From Paradesertivirga mongoliensis (lineage in GTDB: Bacteria > Bacteroidota > Bacteroidia > Sphingobacteriales > Sphingobacteriaceae), in NCBI RefSeq assembly GCF_024436395.1, contig NZ_JAFMZO010000003.1:62001-126000 (forward strand): DNA of 64,000 nt. The letters run 5' to 3'. Both the position numbers and the translations under genes were made by a program. Below the pieces are notes generated by a model, which was not told where the DNA came from, made no database searches, and saw nothing but the letters and a program-made list of their open reading frames with translations. Position 1 is the stretch's first letter, and every line of letters begins with the position of its first letter. This document shows, piece after piece, positions 1 to 8,990 of the stretch.

Positions 1-753
1 CCTGCGTGTTATAAGATTTAGCTTTCGGGCTACCCGGTCTACATGCACATCGCAGGGGCAAATCAGTTTAGAAGGTTTGATTTTATTCCAGATACCAAAA
101 TCCACCCCCTTGTTGTCTTTGCGTACCATCCATCGAAGAAACATGTTTAAGCGTTTACAGGTGGATTTCTGAGCGGGTGAGCTTACATGTTTAATGGTAC
201 GGGGCGGAAAATCGGGCAGACTAAAGAAGTACGTTCTAAAATAATTCAGACTGATTTCTGTATCCAATTCCTGAGTCCGGGAGTTCAATTCTCCGGCGTA
301 ACAAACCGGGGAAGAAAGCTCGGAGTCTCCCGTATGCGCGGATTCTTCCAGGTATTCTTCCCGGTAAATGCTGCTCTTTGGCGAAGGAATAAAAGCATCT
401 TCGAGCGAATTATAATTAAGATAATGATGTTGAAAGAAGTGGACGAAATAAAGAAGGTCGGTATCGTTAAAAGTGCGGTGTTTAAATCCCAGCAACGCTT
501 TTAGATCAGTCTCTTTGTGGTCTTTTATAAACTCAAAAGGCTGATTATCCATCCTATCAGACAATTCATTACATTTATTGATGATGGTTTTTCGCTGCCC
601 CCATGCTAAAATCGCGGCAAAGAAACCCATAATTTCTATGTCCTGTTTAAGTTTAAACTGGTGAGGAATTACAATGGGATCTCTGGATATAAAGTCGGGA
701 CAATTATACTGCTCGACTTTTGCGTCTAAAAAAGCCTTAAGGTTTTCTATCAT
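1..753 (-). CDS. TIGR02757/DUF2400 family protein (partial, 3' end outside window)
   Basis: The minus strand is open without a stop from the ATG at 751-753 to the window edge (251 codons), so the C-terminus is missing. The visible C-terminal part carries the family pattern: CKRLNMFLRWMVR, then GVDFGIW, PSKLI and CDVHVDRVARKLNL. This is typical of TIGR02757 (DUF2400), a family of unknown function with a helical fold that I associate with DNA-glycosylase-like HhH proteins; the biochemical role is not established. It starts 17 nt after the stop of the PLP enzyme gene at 771, so the two may be co-transcribed. There is no Shine-Dalgarno sequence, as usual in Bacteroidota. Family assignment is fairly sure, function unknown. 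Confidence 0.8.
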   Translation of the reverse strand, partial: MIENLKAFLDAKVEQYNCPDFISRDPIVIPHQFKLKQDIEIMGFFAAILAWGQRKTIINKCNELSDRMDNQPFEFIKDHKETDLKALLGFKHRTFNDTDLLYFVHFFQHHYLNYNSLEDAFIPSPKSSIYREEYLEESAHTGDSELSSPVCYAGELNSRTQELDTEISLNYFRTYFFSLPDFPPRTIKHVSSPAQKSTCKRLNMFLRWMVRKDNKGVDFGIWNKIKPSKLICPCDVHVDRVARKLNLITRR

Positions 754-770
754 ACAGGCAAGTCCAAATA

Positions 771-1910
771 TTAAGAAAGCGCCTGTTTCAAATCCTCCAG
801 TAAATCTTCAATATCTTCTACTCCCACGCTTAATCTGAGTAAATTATCTGTCACTCCAACTGCATCTCTTGCTTCTTTGGGGATAGAGGCATGTGTCATG
901 CTTACTGGATGGTTCACCAGCGACTCCACTCCGCCTAACGACTCGGCCAGGGTAAACACCTTAAACCTGGAGGCCACTTCGAACGTTCGCTTCAGATCGG
1001 CGCCTTTTAATGTAAAGGAAATCATTCCGCCAAAATCGCGCATTTGTCTTTTGGCTATGGCATGGTTCGGGTGATCCTCGAAGCCGGGCCAGTGAATCTT
1101 ATCGACGGCCGGTAATGTCTTTAAAAAGCGCGCTATCTCCCTCCCATTTTCGCAATGGGCCTTCATTCGTAAATGCAGGGTTTTAATCCCTCTTAACACC
1201 AGGAAACTATCCATCGGACCGGGAGTTGCACCACAGGCGTTATAAATAAACCAGAGCCTTTTATAAAGCGCTTCATCACTTAACATCAGAGCTCCCATCA
1301 CCACATCCGAGTGTCCGCCCAAATATTTGGTAGCCGAGTGCATTACAATATCCGCTCCCAGGTCTATCGGATTTTGAAGATAGGGAGAAGCAAAGGTATT
1401 ATCTACAGCAAGCAGTACATTATGAGCTTTAGCAATAGCAGCAACCGCCTCAATATCCACTATTTGCATAGTCGGGTTCGTAGGCGTTTCAATCCAAATG
1501 AGCTTGGTTTTATCGTTAATTAAGGGAGTGATATCGCCCGCGTTCGCGAAATTGATGTAGTGAAATTTTATCCCGTAATTAGAAAATATCTTACTAAACA
1601 TCCTGAAAGAGCCGCCATATAAATCGCTGCCTGTAATCACTTCATCACCGGGCTGCAGCAGTTTCATCACGGCATCAGTAGCGCCCATACCGCTTGAAAA
1701 TGCCAGGCCATATCTGGCGTTTTCAAGAGCAGCTAAACAATCTTCCAGCGCTTTCCTGGTGGGATTGGTACCACGCGAATACTCAAAGCCTTTGTGCTCT
1801 CCGGGAGATTTCTGCCAGTAAGTAGAGGTTTGATATATGGGGGTCATCACCGCACCGGTAGTTGGATCTGGCTCCTGACCTGCATGAATTGCTTTGGTTC
1901 CAAATTTCAT
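771..1910 (-). CDS. Cystathionine gamma-synthase / gamma-lyase family PLP enzyme
   Basis: A 379-residue Cys/Met-metabolism PLP-dependent enzyme of the trans-sulfuration family. Visible motifs are FEYSRGTNPTR near the N-terminus, the substrate/PLP region SSGMGATDAV, and the Schiff-base lysine in SATKYLGGHSD (about K195). The C-terminal ESLGGVESL and HPVSMTHASIP stretches are typical. The family covers cystathionine gamma-synthase (O-acyl-homoserine plus cysteine to cystathionine) and gamma-lyase (cystathionine to cysteine, ammonia and 2-oxobutyrate); sequence alone does not separate them safely here. The start at 1910 (MKFGTKAIHAGQ) is preferred over an in-frame upstream Met at 1952 because it matches the family N-terminus. 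The cytoplasmic location is inferred. Confidence 0.9.
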   Translation of the reverse strand: MKFGTKAIHAGQEPDPTTGAVMTPIYQTSTYWQKSPGEHKGFEYSRGTNPTRKALEDCLAALENARYGLAFSSGMGATDAVMKLLQPGDEVITGSDLYGGSFRMFSKIFSNYGIKFHYINFANAGDITPLINDKTKLIWIETPTNPTMQIVDIEAVAAIAKAHNVLLAVDNTFASPYLQNPIDLGADIVMHSATKYLGGHSDVVMGALMLSDEALYKRLWFIYNACGATPGPMDSFLVLRGIKTLHLRMKAHCENGREIARFLKTLPAVDKIHWPGFEDHPNHAIAKRQMRDFGGMISFTLKGADLKRTFEVASRFKVFTLAESLGGVESLVNHPVSMTHASIPKEARDAVGVTDNLLRLSVGVEDIEDLLEDLKQALS

Positions 1911-2033
1911 GTTATAGTATTTATCCTGCAAAAGTATAAAACCTTTCGACACTCATCCGGGATAGCAAATGCATAAGCGGATATTATCGAAAGATTATAA
2001 GGAAGATATTGCCGCTGTCTGACTGAAGAAAAT

Positions 2034-2525
2034 TTATAGATCTATCTCACCATGCTCGCCCCCAAGTGAACGTTCGTTGGTTAAAGCTGAACCAAGAATT
2101 CCCATGAAATGGACCATAGAACTAGAGTGGCTGTCCCAATATTCCGCATGATGGGGCTGCACTTTCAGTAACGCTAATTTGGGATCTTTTAATCCTTCGG
2201 GAAAAAACATCTTCACCGATGAATTAAAAAGTTCTTCCATCTTCGAACGATCGTTTACAATAGAAGCGGTTCCGTTGATGGAGATGTATTTACTATTGTC
2301 GTGATCGGTATAACAAAGTGTAATATTATCATTCTGCTCAACTTCTTCAACCTTTGACGAGTATTCATTGGTAAAGAACCATAGGTTTCCCTGCTCATCC
2401 AGATCTGAAGTAGCCATCGGCCGGCAATGTATATGATCTGCTTTAAGCGTGCATAAAACAGCAATATCGCCATTATCAATAAAGCTTCTTAGTTTATCCA
2501 GTCCTGAGCGGTGGGTATTTTCCAT
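2034..2525 (-). CDS. Pyridoxamine 5'-phosphate oxidase-like general stress protein (GSP26-like)
   Basis: 163 residues with the split-barrel flavin-binding pattern of pyridoxamine 5'-phosphate oxidase-like proteins. AVLCTLKADHIHCRPM is followed by LWFFTNEYSSKVEEV and NITLCYTD, the order seen in Bacillus general stress protein 26-like proteins. The C-terminus (about 110-163) has the family's helical segment with VKMFFPEGLKDPKLALLKV. Members bind FMN/FAD and are often stress-induced; a specific reaction is not known. It is a monocistronic gene between the PLP enzyme and the glycosylase, all on the minus strand with gaps of 78-123 nt. Confidence 0.8.
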   Translation of the reverse strand: MENTHRSGLDKLRSFIDNGDIAVLCTLKADHIHCRPMATSDLDEQGNLWFFTNEYSSKVEEVEQNDNITLCYTDHDNSKYISINGTASIVNDRSKMEELFNSSVKMFFPEGLKDPKLALLKVQPHHAEYWDSHSSSMVHFMGILGSALTNERSLGGEHGEIDL

Positions 2526-2603
2526 GATGATATTTTTCTTTGATGAACACTTATCACCCCCTTATGGTTTTTGTTGTATTACGATGCACCGGACATTCGC
2601 CCA

Positions 2604-3200
2604 CTAAGGCCTGCTGATAAACTTATTGCCCGCAATATAAAACCGCCAGGGCATACTCTTATACGGTTCTTCTATATTTAATCCAATCCTGGGACAGGCT
2701 ATTACATCTTCTTTGGTCAATTCATATCCGTGGTCTTCAATCCATATCATATCACCCTGCAAAGAGGTTCCGTTGTGGATTTTCCTTAATCCAAGAGCTT
2801 TTGCCAGCGCACCCGGACCTTTACATAAACGCTTATCGTCGTTATCAAAACCTCTGCGTTTTCTCATAACATCCACACCATCAGTAGGTTCTATCGCTCT
2901 GATCAGTATGGCATGAGATTCGCCTTCCTGGCCCGTTACAATATTGAGCATGTCGTGTATCCCATAGCAGATATACATATATACCACGCCGCCTTTTGAA
3001 TACATAATATCATTGCGACTGGTGCGGCGATGGTTGTATGCGTGCGATCCGACATCTTCCGGTCCGCGATATGCTTCAGTTTCAACAATAATCCCTCCGC
3101 TAAGCTCTCCGTCAATCCGGGTAAACAGATGTTTTCCTAAAAGCTTCTGAGAAAGAGATATTACATCGTCGTTTTGATAAAAAGATTCGGGAAGTTTCAT
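2604..3200 (-). CDS. DNA-3-methyladenine glycosylase (AAG/MPG type)
   Basis: 198 residues of the alkyladenine DNA glycosylase family (Pur_DNA_glyco), which excises alkylated purines in base-excision repair. The family blocks are clear: LLGKHLFTRIDG, IVETEAYRGPEDVGSHA with the catalytic Glu and the following acidic residues, VVYMYICYGIHDMLNIV, AILIRAIEPTDG, and GPGALAKALG. The length matches bacterial members (about 190-210). I start at ATG 3198-3200 (MKLPESFYQND) rather than the upstream in-frame Met at 3245, because the family begins with the LP-x-xFY segment. The gene is divergent from the M49 peptidase; the 119-nt gap holds both promoters. Confidence 0.92.
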   Translation of the reverse strand: MKLPESFYQNDDVISLSQKLLGKHLFTRIDGELSGGIIVETEAYRGPEDVGSHAYNHRRTSRNDIMYSKGGVVYMYICYGIHDMLNIVTGQEGESHAILIRAIEPTDGVDVMRKRRGFDNDDKRLCKGPGALAKALGLRKIHNGTSLQGDMIWIEDHGYELTKEDVIACPRIGLNIEEPYKSMPWRFYIAGNKFISRP

Positions 3201-3319
3201 GATTCTGCTCAACAACAAATTACAAGGGCTTGTGTTGCTTTGCAAAGCAAAATAATGAATTTCGGGGTTTTCTGATTTTGTAATTTTTGATTACCTTATT
3301 GCGTTTGTATAATTTAGAT

Positions 3320-5371
3320 ATGAGATATAGATATGTTTTAGCTACGGCCCTCGGCATAGGATGCCTGAGTACTGGCCAGTTAACTGTCACTGCACAAACC
3401 ACACCTGCAGAAAAGAATTTTAAAGTAACGGCAGAATCATTTGCCGACCTGCAAATACTACGCTATCAGGTGCCCGGATTTGATGAATTAACGCTTCAGC
3501 AGAAAAAACTGGCGTATTATCTTTCCGAAGCTGCCCTTTCGGGGAGAGATATTATATATGATCAAAGCGGAAAGTATAATTTACTGATCCGTAAAACGAT
3601 CGAAAATATCTACAGCACCTATAAAGGAGACCGTAAATCTGCCGACTGGCAGAAATTCTTGACCTATGCCGGACGTTTTTGGTTCAGCAACGGTAATCAC
3701 CATCATTACGGGAACGAAAAGTTTATCCCCGAGCATTCTTACGCTTATTTTACAAGGCTGGTGCTGAACTCGAATCTTAAAGGATTTCCGGTGAACAAAT
3801 CAGAATCCATTACCGCCTTTCTTACCCGGATCAGACCGATCATTTTTGACCCGAAGTTTCAGCCAAAGATGACAGATACTTCTCCCAACATCGACAATGT
3901 GGTAGCCTCTTCCAACAACTTTTACGAGGGAGTGACTCAAAAAGAAGTGGAAGACTACTATGCCAAGTTTAACACAGAGGGTAACGCTCCATCTTGGGGT
4001 TTAAACACCAAAGTGCTTAAACAAAACGGGAAGGTTGTTGAAAAAACCTGGAAGGTTGGTGGAATGTACAGTCCGGCAATCGAACGGATTGTCTATTGGC
4101 TGGAAAAAGCTGTTCCGGTAGCAGAAAACGCAAAACAAAAAGATGCGCTGCAAAAACTTGTGAAATATTACCGTTCGGGTGATTTAAGGGATTTCGACGA
4201 ATACAGCATCGCCTGGGTTAATGATACTGCATCACGCCTGGATGTTGTAAACGGATTCATCGAAGTATATAAAGACGCCATCGGAAAAAAGGGAAGCTTT
4301 GAGAGTGTCGTCTCACTTAAAGATATGGAAGCTACTAAACGGATCAAGGCTATTGCCGATCAGGCGCAGTGGTTTGAAGACAACTCACCTTTAATGCCCG
4401 AACATAAAAAGAAAACTGTGAAGGGAATCACAGCAAAGGCGATCACAGTCATCATGGAATCAGGAGATGCCGCCCCGGCCACTCCCATAGGGATAAACCT
4501 TCCAAATGCAGATTGGATTCGCCGCGACCACGGTTCAAAATCAGTTTCACTAAGTAACATTGTTCATGCTTATAATGTAAGCAGTGCAAATAGCGGAGTG
4601 CTGGATGAATTTGCGTTCGATCCAGCTGTTAAGGCCCGCATTCGCCAGTATGGAACTCTGGCGTCTGACCTTCATACAGACATGCACGAATGTATCGGAC
4701 ATGCATCGGGTCAGATTAATCCGGGTGTGGCTACTACTGATAAAACACTAAAAAATTACGCATCAACCCTCGAAGAAGCACGTGCAGATTTAGTAGCTCT
4801 TTATTACATCATGGACCCAAAACTGATCGAAATCGGTGTAATGCCATCGCTTGAAGTGGGAAAAGCTGAGTACGACAGCTACATCATGAACGGTTTAATA
4901 ACCCAGCTTACCAGATTAAAACCCGGGAATAACCTTGAAGAAGCGCACATGCGCAACCGTCAGTTGAATGCGCTTTGGGTATATGAAAAAGGCAAGACTG
5001 ATAACGTCATCGAATTTGTTAAGCAAAACGGCAAAACCTACACCAGGATTAACGACTACAATAAACTGCGTATTCTTTTCGGGCAATTGCTGCGCGAGAT
5101 TCAGCGTATTAAATCGGAGGGCGATTTTGAAGCCGGAAAGAGTCTGGTAGAAAACTACGGCGTAAAAGTTGACCAGGAGCTATTAAAAGAAGTACTAGCT
5201 CGTTACGCTAAGCTAAACGTAAAACCATACAAAGGTTTTATTCAGCCGAAGCTGATACCCGTTATGAATGGAAATGAAATTACCGATATAAAAGTTACAT
5301 ACCCGTCTTCGTTTTACCAACAAATGATGGAATTCGGAAAAAAGTACTCTTATCTTCCTGTTATGAATTAA
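3320..5371 (+). CDS. Dipeptidyl-peptidase III-like M49 metallopeptidase, secreted
   Basis: 683 residues starting with a signal-peptide-like segment (MRYRYVLATALGIGCLSTG, mature part after about residue 26). The zinc site has the M49 hexapeptide form HECIGH (H456-H461) and the third-ligand motif EEARAD (about 485-490), as in dipeptidyl-peptidase III (HELLGH / EECRAD-type). Members release N-terminal dipeptides from short peptides. Export suggests a periplasmic or surface peptide-processing role, as in other Bacteroidota M49 enzymes. The ATG at 3320 is chosen over an in-frame codon at 3287 because it places the signal peptide at the N-terminus. A strong hairpin terminator follows at 5386-5423. 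Confidence 0.9.
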   Translation: MRYRYVLATALGIGCLSTGQLTVTAQTTPAEKNFKVTAESFADLQILRYQVPGFDELTLQQKKLAYYLSEAALSGRDIIYDQSGKYNLLIRKTIENIYSTYKGDRKSADWQKFLTYAGRFWFSNGNHHHYGNEKFIPEHSYAYFTRLVLNSNLKGFPVNKSESITAFLTRIRPIIFDPKFQPKMTDTSPNIDNVVASSNNFYEGVTQKEVEDYYAKFNTEGNAPSWGLNTKVLKQNGKVVEKTWKVGGMYSPAIERIVYWLEKAVPVAENAKQKDALQKLVKYYRSGDLRDFDEYSIAWVNDTASRLDVVNGFIEVYKDAIGKKGSFESVVSLKDMEATKRIKAIADQAQWFEDNSPLMPEHKKKTVKGITAKAITVIMESGDAAPATPIGINLPNADWIRRDHGSKSVSLSNIVHAYNVSSANSGVLDEFAFDPAVKARIRQYGTLASDLHTDMHECIGHASGQINPGVATTDKTLKNYASTLEEARADLVALYYIMDPKLIEIGVMPSLEVGKAEYDSYIMNGLITQLTRLKPGNNLEEAHMRNRQLNALWVYEKGKTDNVIEFVKQNGKTYTRINDYNKLRILFGQLLREIQRIKSEGDFEAGKSLVENYGVKVDQELLKEVLARYAKLNVKPYKGFIQPKLIPVMNGNEITDIKVTYPSSFYQQMMEFGKKYSYLPVMN

Positions 5372-5385
5372 TATTCGATAATTAG

Positions 5386-5423
5386 AACCAGAAAGGCCGG
5401 ACACTGATCCGGCCTTTCTGGTT
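5386..5423 (+). terminator. Hairpin terminator after the M49 peptidase gene
   Basis: A perfect 16-bp inverted repeat (5386-5401 with 5408-5423) with a 6-nt loop, 15 nt after the stop codon. The T tail is short, so efficiency as an intrinsic terminator is uncertain. Confidence 0.75.
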
Positions 5424-5496
5424 TCAGATAAATATAAATCATACATCAGATTCAAATTATTATTTAATTTAGGGCATTAACCTAAAACTAGACCAT

Positions 5497-6249
5497 ATGA
5501 GACTTTTAGCAGGATTGATTTTATGCCTGGTACTGGCAAATTGCAATGTTACAACTCAGCAATCAAAACTCCGGAAACCATTACGGGTATTGTTGATTAC
5601 AGGTGGCTGCTGCCATAATTATCCTCTACAATCTCAAGCCTTGCAAGACGGTTTGGCGAAATTAACAACCGCAGAATGGACCGTTGTAAACGAAGGCGGA
5701 AGCGGCACTCAGGCCATGATTAGCCTTTACGATAATCCTGAATGGGCAGAAGGTTACGATGTGGTAGTTCATAACGAATGTTTTGCTGACACCAAATCGC
5801 CTGAATACATAAAAAAAATAACACAAGTACACCATGCAGGGGTTCCTGCGGTAGTGATCCATTGTGCAATGCACAGCTACAGAACTGCAGAAATCGACAA
5901 CTGGCGTGAGTTTTTAGGCGTAACGAGTCGCCGCCACGACCATCAGAGTAATTACCCTGTAACGAAGGTTGACGCAAAGCACCCGATAGTAAAAGATATC
6001 CCTAACAACTGGATCACTCCGAAAGACGAGCTCTACATCATCGAAAAAACCTGGCCGAATACCCGGGTACTGGCTACATCTATCAGCGAACGCGATGGAA
6101 AAACACATCCTGTTATCTGGACCAACAGATACGGCAAAGCGAAAGTTTTTGGTACCACTTATGGACATTCTGATGCCACGTTCGCAGATCCGGTGTTTCT
6201 GAATATGCTTTCTAAAGGAATTCTCTGGGCGGCGGGAAAGCTCGAATAA
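5497..6249 (+). CDS. ThuA-like domain lipoprotein
   Basis: 250 residues. The N-terminus is a lipoprotein signal with lipobox-like LANC (Cys16). The rest is a single ThuA-like (glutamine-amidotransferase-like fold) domain: LRVLLITGGCCHNY at about 30-43, YDVVVHNECFAD, PAVVIHCAMHSYR, and the C-terminal PVIWTNRYGKAKVFGTTYGHSD. ThuA-like proteins in Bacteroidota and Planctomycetes are linked to carbohydrate utilisation, but a defined reaction is not established. The gene lies alone, between the M49 terminator and a convergent small membrane protein gene whose stop is 6 nt away. Confidence 0.85.
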   Translation: MRLLAGLILCLVLANCNVTTQQSKLRKPLRVLLITGGCCHNYPLQSQALQDGLAKLTTAEWTVVNEGGSGTQAMISLYDNPEWAEGYDVVVHNECFADTKSPEYIKKITQVHHAGVPAVVIHCAMHSYRTAEIDNWREFLGVTSRRHDHQSNYPVTKVDAKHPIVKDIPNNWITPKDELYIIEKTWPNTRVLATSISERDGKTHPVIWTNRYGKAKVFGTTYGHSDATFADPVFLNMLSKGILWAAGKLE

Positions 6250-6255
6250 AAGCCG

Positions 6256-6489
6256 CTATTGCGGATTCTTCTTAAGTTTAATAATCCCTAAGATACTTGC
6301 GGTAACCACAATATAGGCGAGAGACTGATCCAGAGATGCCTCTGCAGCAGAATAGGTAGCGTTACTCAGATTTCCGCTAAAGACCCCGTAAACATCGGCG
6401 AGCACTGCCAGGCAAAAGAAAAAAATAAAAGCTACTTTCATGGTTAACAAGTTTAAACCAGCTTTTTCACTCATCAGTATGCTATTCAT
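6256..6489 (-). CDS. Small membrane protein, unknown function
   Basis: 77 residues with two predicted membrane segments (about 15-37, MKVAFIFFFCLAVLADVYGV, and about 55-70, LAYIVVTASILGII) and a short polar C-terminus (KLKKNPQ). A second in-frame Met (residue 6) or the Met at residue 17 could be the true start; the latter would give a protein beginning at the first membrane segment. I recognise no family. It ends 6 nt from the convergent ThuA gene. Confidence 0.55.
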   Translation of the reverse strand: MNSILMSEKAGLNLLTMKVAFIFFFCLAVLADVYGVFSGNLSNATYSAAEASLDQSLAYIVVTASILGIIKLKKNPQ

Positions 6490-6616
6490 AACCAGGCCTT
6501 GAAAGGCTTGATTGCGGACGATATGTAAAATTGGAAAAAAATACTCAGACTGAGAAATTTTTCCCCATTTTTTTATCTCAAATATTCGATACGCTTAATA
6601 TTTCATAAAAAATCTT

Positions 6617-8149
6617 TTACCAAATCGACTTTTTTCGACTCCGGCCACCCAAACCTAATGCCCCAAGTAAACTCCTGGTAATGATGGTTGCGGCCGTTCT
6701 ACCGGCACTTCTTACAATAGGATTGTCAAAAAAACTCCCTTCCTTTTCTTTTGAAACTTTAGTTTCTTCTTTTATTTCTGCAGATTTTACTGCGGCTTCT
6801 TCGAGTTTGGCATTCAATATTTCATAAGCGCTTTCGGAGTCGGTTTGCAGATTATATTTTGCTGCAAGCTTACTCTTATCTACAATTGATTCAACTTCGG
6901 GTTGGGTCAGAATATCCATCCGGCTTCGCGGCGCGGCAAGCATTACATGGGCTAAAGGGGTAGGTATTCCCTTTTCATTAAGCAGCGTAACAAGAGCCTC
7001 ACCTATCCCAAGTTGTGTAATGAGTTCATCGGTCTGGTAAAATTCAGTGTCAGGATAATTTTCTGCTGTCTGTTTGATCACTTTACGGTCTACTGCTGTA
7101 AACGCTCTCAGCGCATGCTGGATTTTCATACCCAACTGACCCAGAACACTCGCCGGAACGTCCATAGGATTCTGAGTGATGAAAAATATCCCAATCCCCT
7201 TCGACCGGATAAGTTTAATAACCGTTTCAATTTGTTGCAAGAGCGCCTCGCTGGCTTCCTGAAAGATGAGATGCGCCTCATCAACAAACATTACCAGCTT
7301 AGGTTTGTCAAGGTCGCCCTCTTCGGGGCTGCTCGCATATAATTCGGCTAAAAGCTGAAGCATAAAGGTAGAAAACAACTTAGGCCGGTCTTGTAAATCA
7401 CTTACCCGAAGTACATTGATCAACCCTCTTCCCTCGCCGTCTATACGCATCAAATCTTCTACTTCAAAGCTTTTTTCGCCGAAGAACAAGTCGGCGCCCT
7501 GCTGCTGCAGTTCAATAACTTTTCGCAGAATGGTACCCGTAGTGGTAGTAGAGATTCTGCCGTATGACCGTTCCAGCTCTTCTTTCCCGTCTTCTGCCGC
7601 GAACTGAAGCACTTTGATAAAATCCTTAAGATCGAGCAAAGGCAGTTTATTATCATCACAATATTTAAAGATCATAGCAAGCACGCCGCCCTGTGTATCA
7701 TTCAATCCGAGTATTTTACTAAGCAGCACCGGACCAAACTCGGTTACCGTGGCTCTAAGCCTTACTCCCTCTTCTTCACTTATGGTCAGCAATTCTACCG
7801 GAAACTGACCTGGCTGCCAGGTAACTCCTAAAAGCCGGGCTCTTTCTTCAATTTTAGGATTGCTGGAGCCGGGCATTGCTATTCCGCTTAAGTCGCCCTT
7901 GATATCAAGCATTAACACGGGTACACTGGCATCACTTAATCCTTCGGCTAAAACCTGCAATGTTTTGGTCTTCCCGGTACCTGTTGCACCGGCAATCAGT
8001 CCGTGGCGGTTTAGCGTCTTTAACGGCAAAAAAACATCCGCTCCTTCAACAATTTCGCCATTTAATACGGCACGACCTATTTTCAGGCTCTCACCTTTAA
8101 AAGTGTAACCTGCATGGATTGCTTCTATAAAAGCCTGTTTGTTTACCAT
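6617..8149 (-). CDS. HerA-like ATPase, DUF853 (YjgR) family
   Basis: 510 residues. An N-terminal beta segment (FLPLKTLNRHGLIAG) leads into the Walker A motif GATGTGKTKTLQ (about 53-64). Walker B is in KLVMFVDEAHLIF, and a sensor-like segment IGIFFITQNPMDVP follows. This is the DUF853 branch of the HerA/FtsK-type P-loop ATPases (E. coli YjgR). The C-terminus (about 440-510) is charged, then Gly/Arg-rich, ending RSLLGALGLGGRSRKKSIW. The cellular substrate is unknown; HerA relatives translocate DNA. It is the second gene of a probable two-gene operon, 28 nt after the unknown gene at 8178-8762. Confidence 0.88.
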   Translation of the reverse strand: MVNKQAFIEAIHAGYTFKGESLKIGRAVLNGEIVEGADVFLPLKTLNRHGLIAGATGTGKTKTLQVLAEGLSDASVPVLMLDIKGDLSGIAMPGSSNPKIEERARLLGVTWQPGQFPVELLTISEEEGVRLRATVTEFGPVLLSKILGLNDTQGGVLAMIFKYCDDNKLPLLDLKDFIKVLQFAAEDGKEELERSYGRISTTTTGTILRKVIELQQQGADLFFGEKSFEVEDLMRIDGEGRGLINVLRVSDLQDRPKLFSTFMLQLLAELYASSPEEGDLDKPKLVMFVDEAHLIFQEASEALLQQIETVIKLIRSKGIGIFFITQNPMDVPASVLGQLGMKIQHALRAFTAVDRKVIKQTAENYPDTEFYQTDELITQLGIGEALVTLLNEKGIPTPLAHVMLAAPRSRMDILTQPEVESIVDKSKLAAKYNLQTDSESAYEILNAKLEEAAVKSAEIKEETKVSKEKEGSFFDNPIVRSAGRTAATIITRSLLGALGLGGRSRKKSIW

Positions 8150-8177
8150 AAAAAGAATAATAGTATTAAAGCGGAAT

Positions 8178-8762
8178 TTACAAATGTTTCATGATAGAAC
8201 CTGCCTCAAACTCTAACTTGTCTAAAACAACACTAAATGCTTTGTAGATTTCATACAGTCTATCCGGCTCAGTAATAGCCTCATCTATTCTAAGCTCTAG
8301 AAAAGCTGATTCTACATGCGTATTCGCCGAATGATGATGGCCAATGTGAAACGTGAACTCAGGAAGTGACCGTATCGTTCCCCGTACCTGCGTATCAGAG
8401 AAAATCTCTTTCAAGCGATCCGGATGATTGGTTTTTATTACGATTTTACGGTCGAATTCCGGGTAACCCAGATCCACATCCTGGATTCCGAAAAGCTTTC
8501 CGATCCCATCCAGTAAGCCCTGATGATGAATTGAAAAATGGAGGTCATCAAAACTTTTCAAACCCGAAGTGAAGCGGGTAAGTGCATATCCCCCTTCAAA
8601 GCCTCCCCCCAGGTCGATGTCAACATCAAGCGTTATAGAACGCCCATCTTGTTCTATAACAGCGCTGTAATCGAACACTTCAGGATTTTCAGTAAAATCC
8701 CGCCTAATCTGTTCCCTGACGTTCTCAGGAGAGTCTCCTGAGATAATTCTTACCTGTTCCAT
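8178..8762 (-). CDS. Uncharacterised protein co-located with a HerA-like ATPase
   Basis: 194 residues, acidic, without signal peptide or membrane segment. It has a regular beta-alpha pattern with repeated strand segments (SITLDVDIDLGGGFEGGY, HFSIHHQG, KIVIKTNHPDRLKEIF, FTFHIGHHHSANTHVESAFLELRID). I do not recognise the family. Gene order and a 28-nt gap suggest co-transcription with the downstream DUF853 ATPase. The protein could be an accessory partner, but nothing in the sequence proves this. Confidence 0.7.
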   Translation of the reverse strand: MEQVRIISGDSPENVREQIRRDFTENPEVFDYSAVIEQDGRSITLDVDIDLGGGFEGGYALTRFTSGLKSFDDLHFSIHHQGLLDGIGKLFGIQDVDLGYPEFDRKIVIKTNHPDRLKEIFSDTQVRGTIRSLPEFTFHIGHHHSANTHVESAFLELRIDEAITEPDRLYEIYKAFSVVLDKLEFEAGSIMKHL

Positions 8763-8990
8763 GCTGCTGGCCTTTTTTTAAAGAACCAGTGAACTCCTGA
8801 TCTGTTTTTTTGAGCTGGCTATTCGACTGGAAACGCCGAACCTGTTACCGAAATCCATATTTAGTTTGGCAATTCTTCCCTGTAATCCTAAAAAACAGTA
8901 CATTTGCTGTTCGATGAAGACTGTTCTGCTTATCCAGCTATTATTCTTCTAAAGGCAATTTCCCGTTGCTTTGTACACATCCAAATTTTT

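Noticed and set aside
187-504. A 105-residue plus-strand frame near the left edge.
   Set aside because: It lies opposite the clear TIGR02757/DUF2400 coding sequence on the minus strand and has no domain-like pattern.
8899-8906. TACATTTG as promoter of prfC.
   Set aside because: It matches TAnnTTTG, but the nearest upstream TTTG is about 30 nt away, too far for the usual spacing; mentioned only in the prfC entry.
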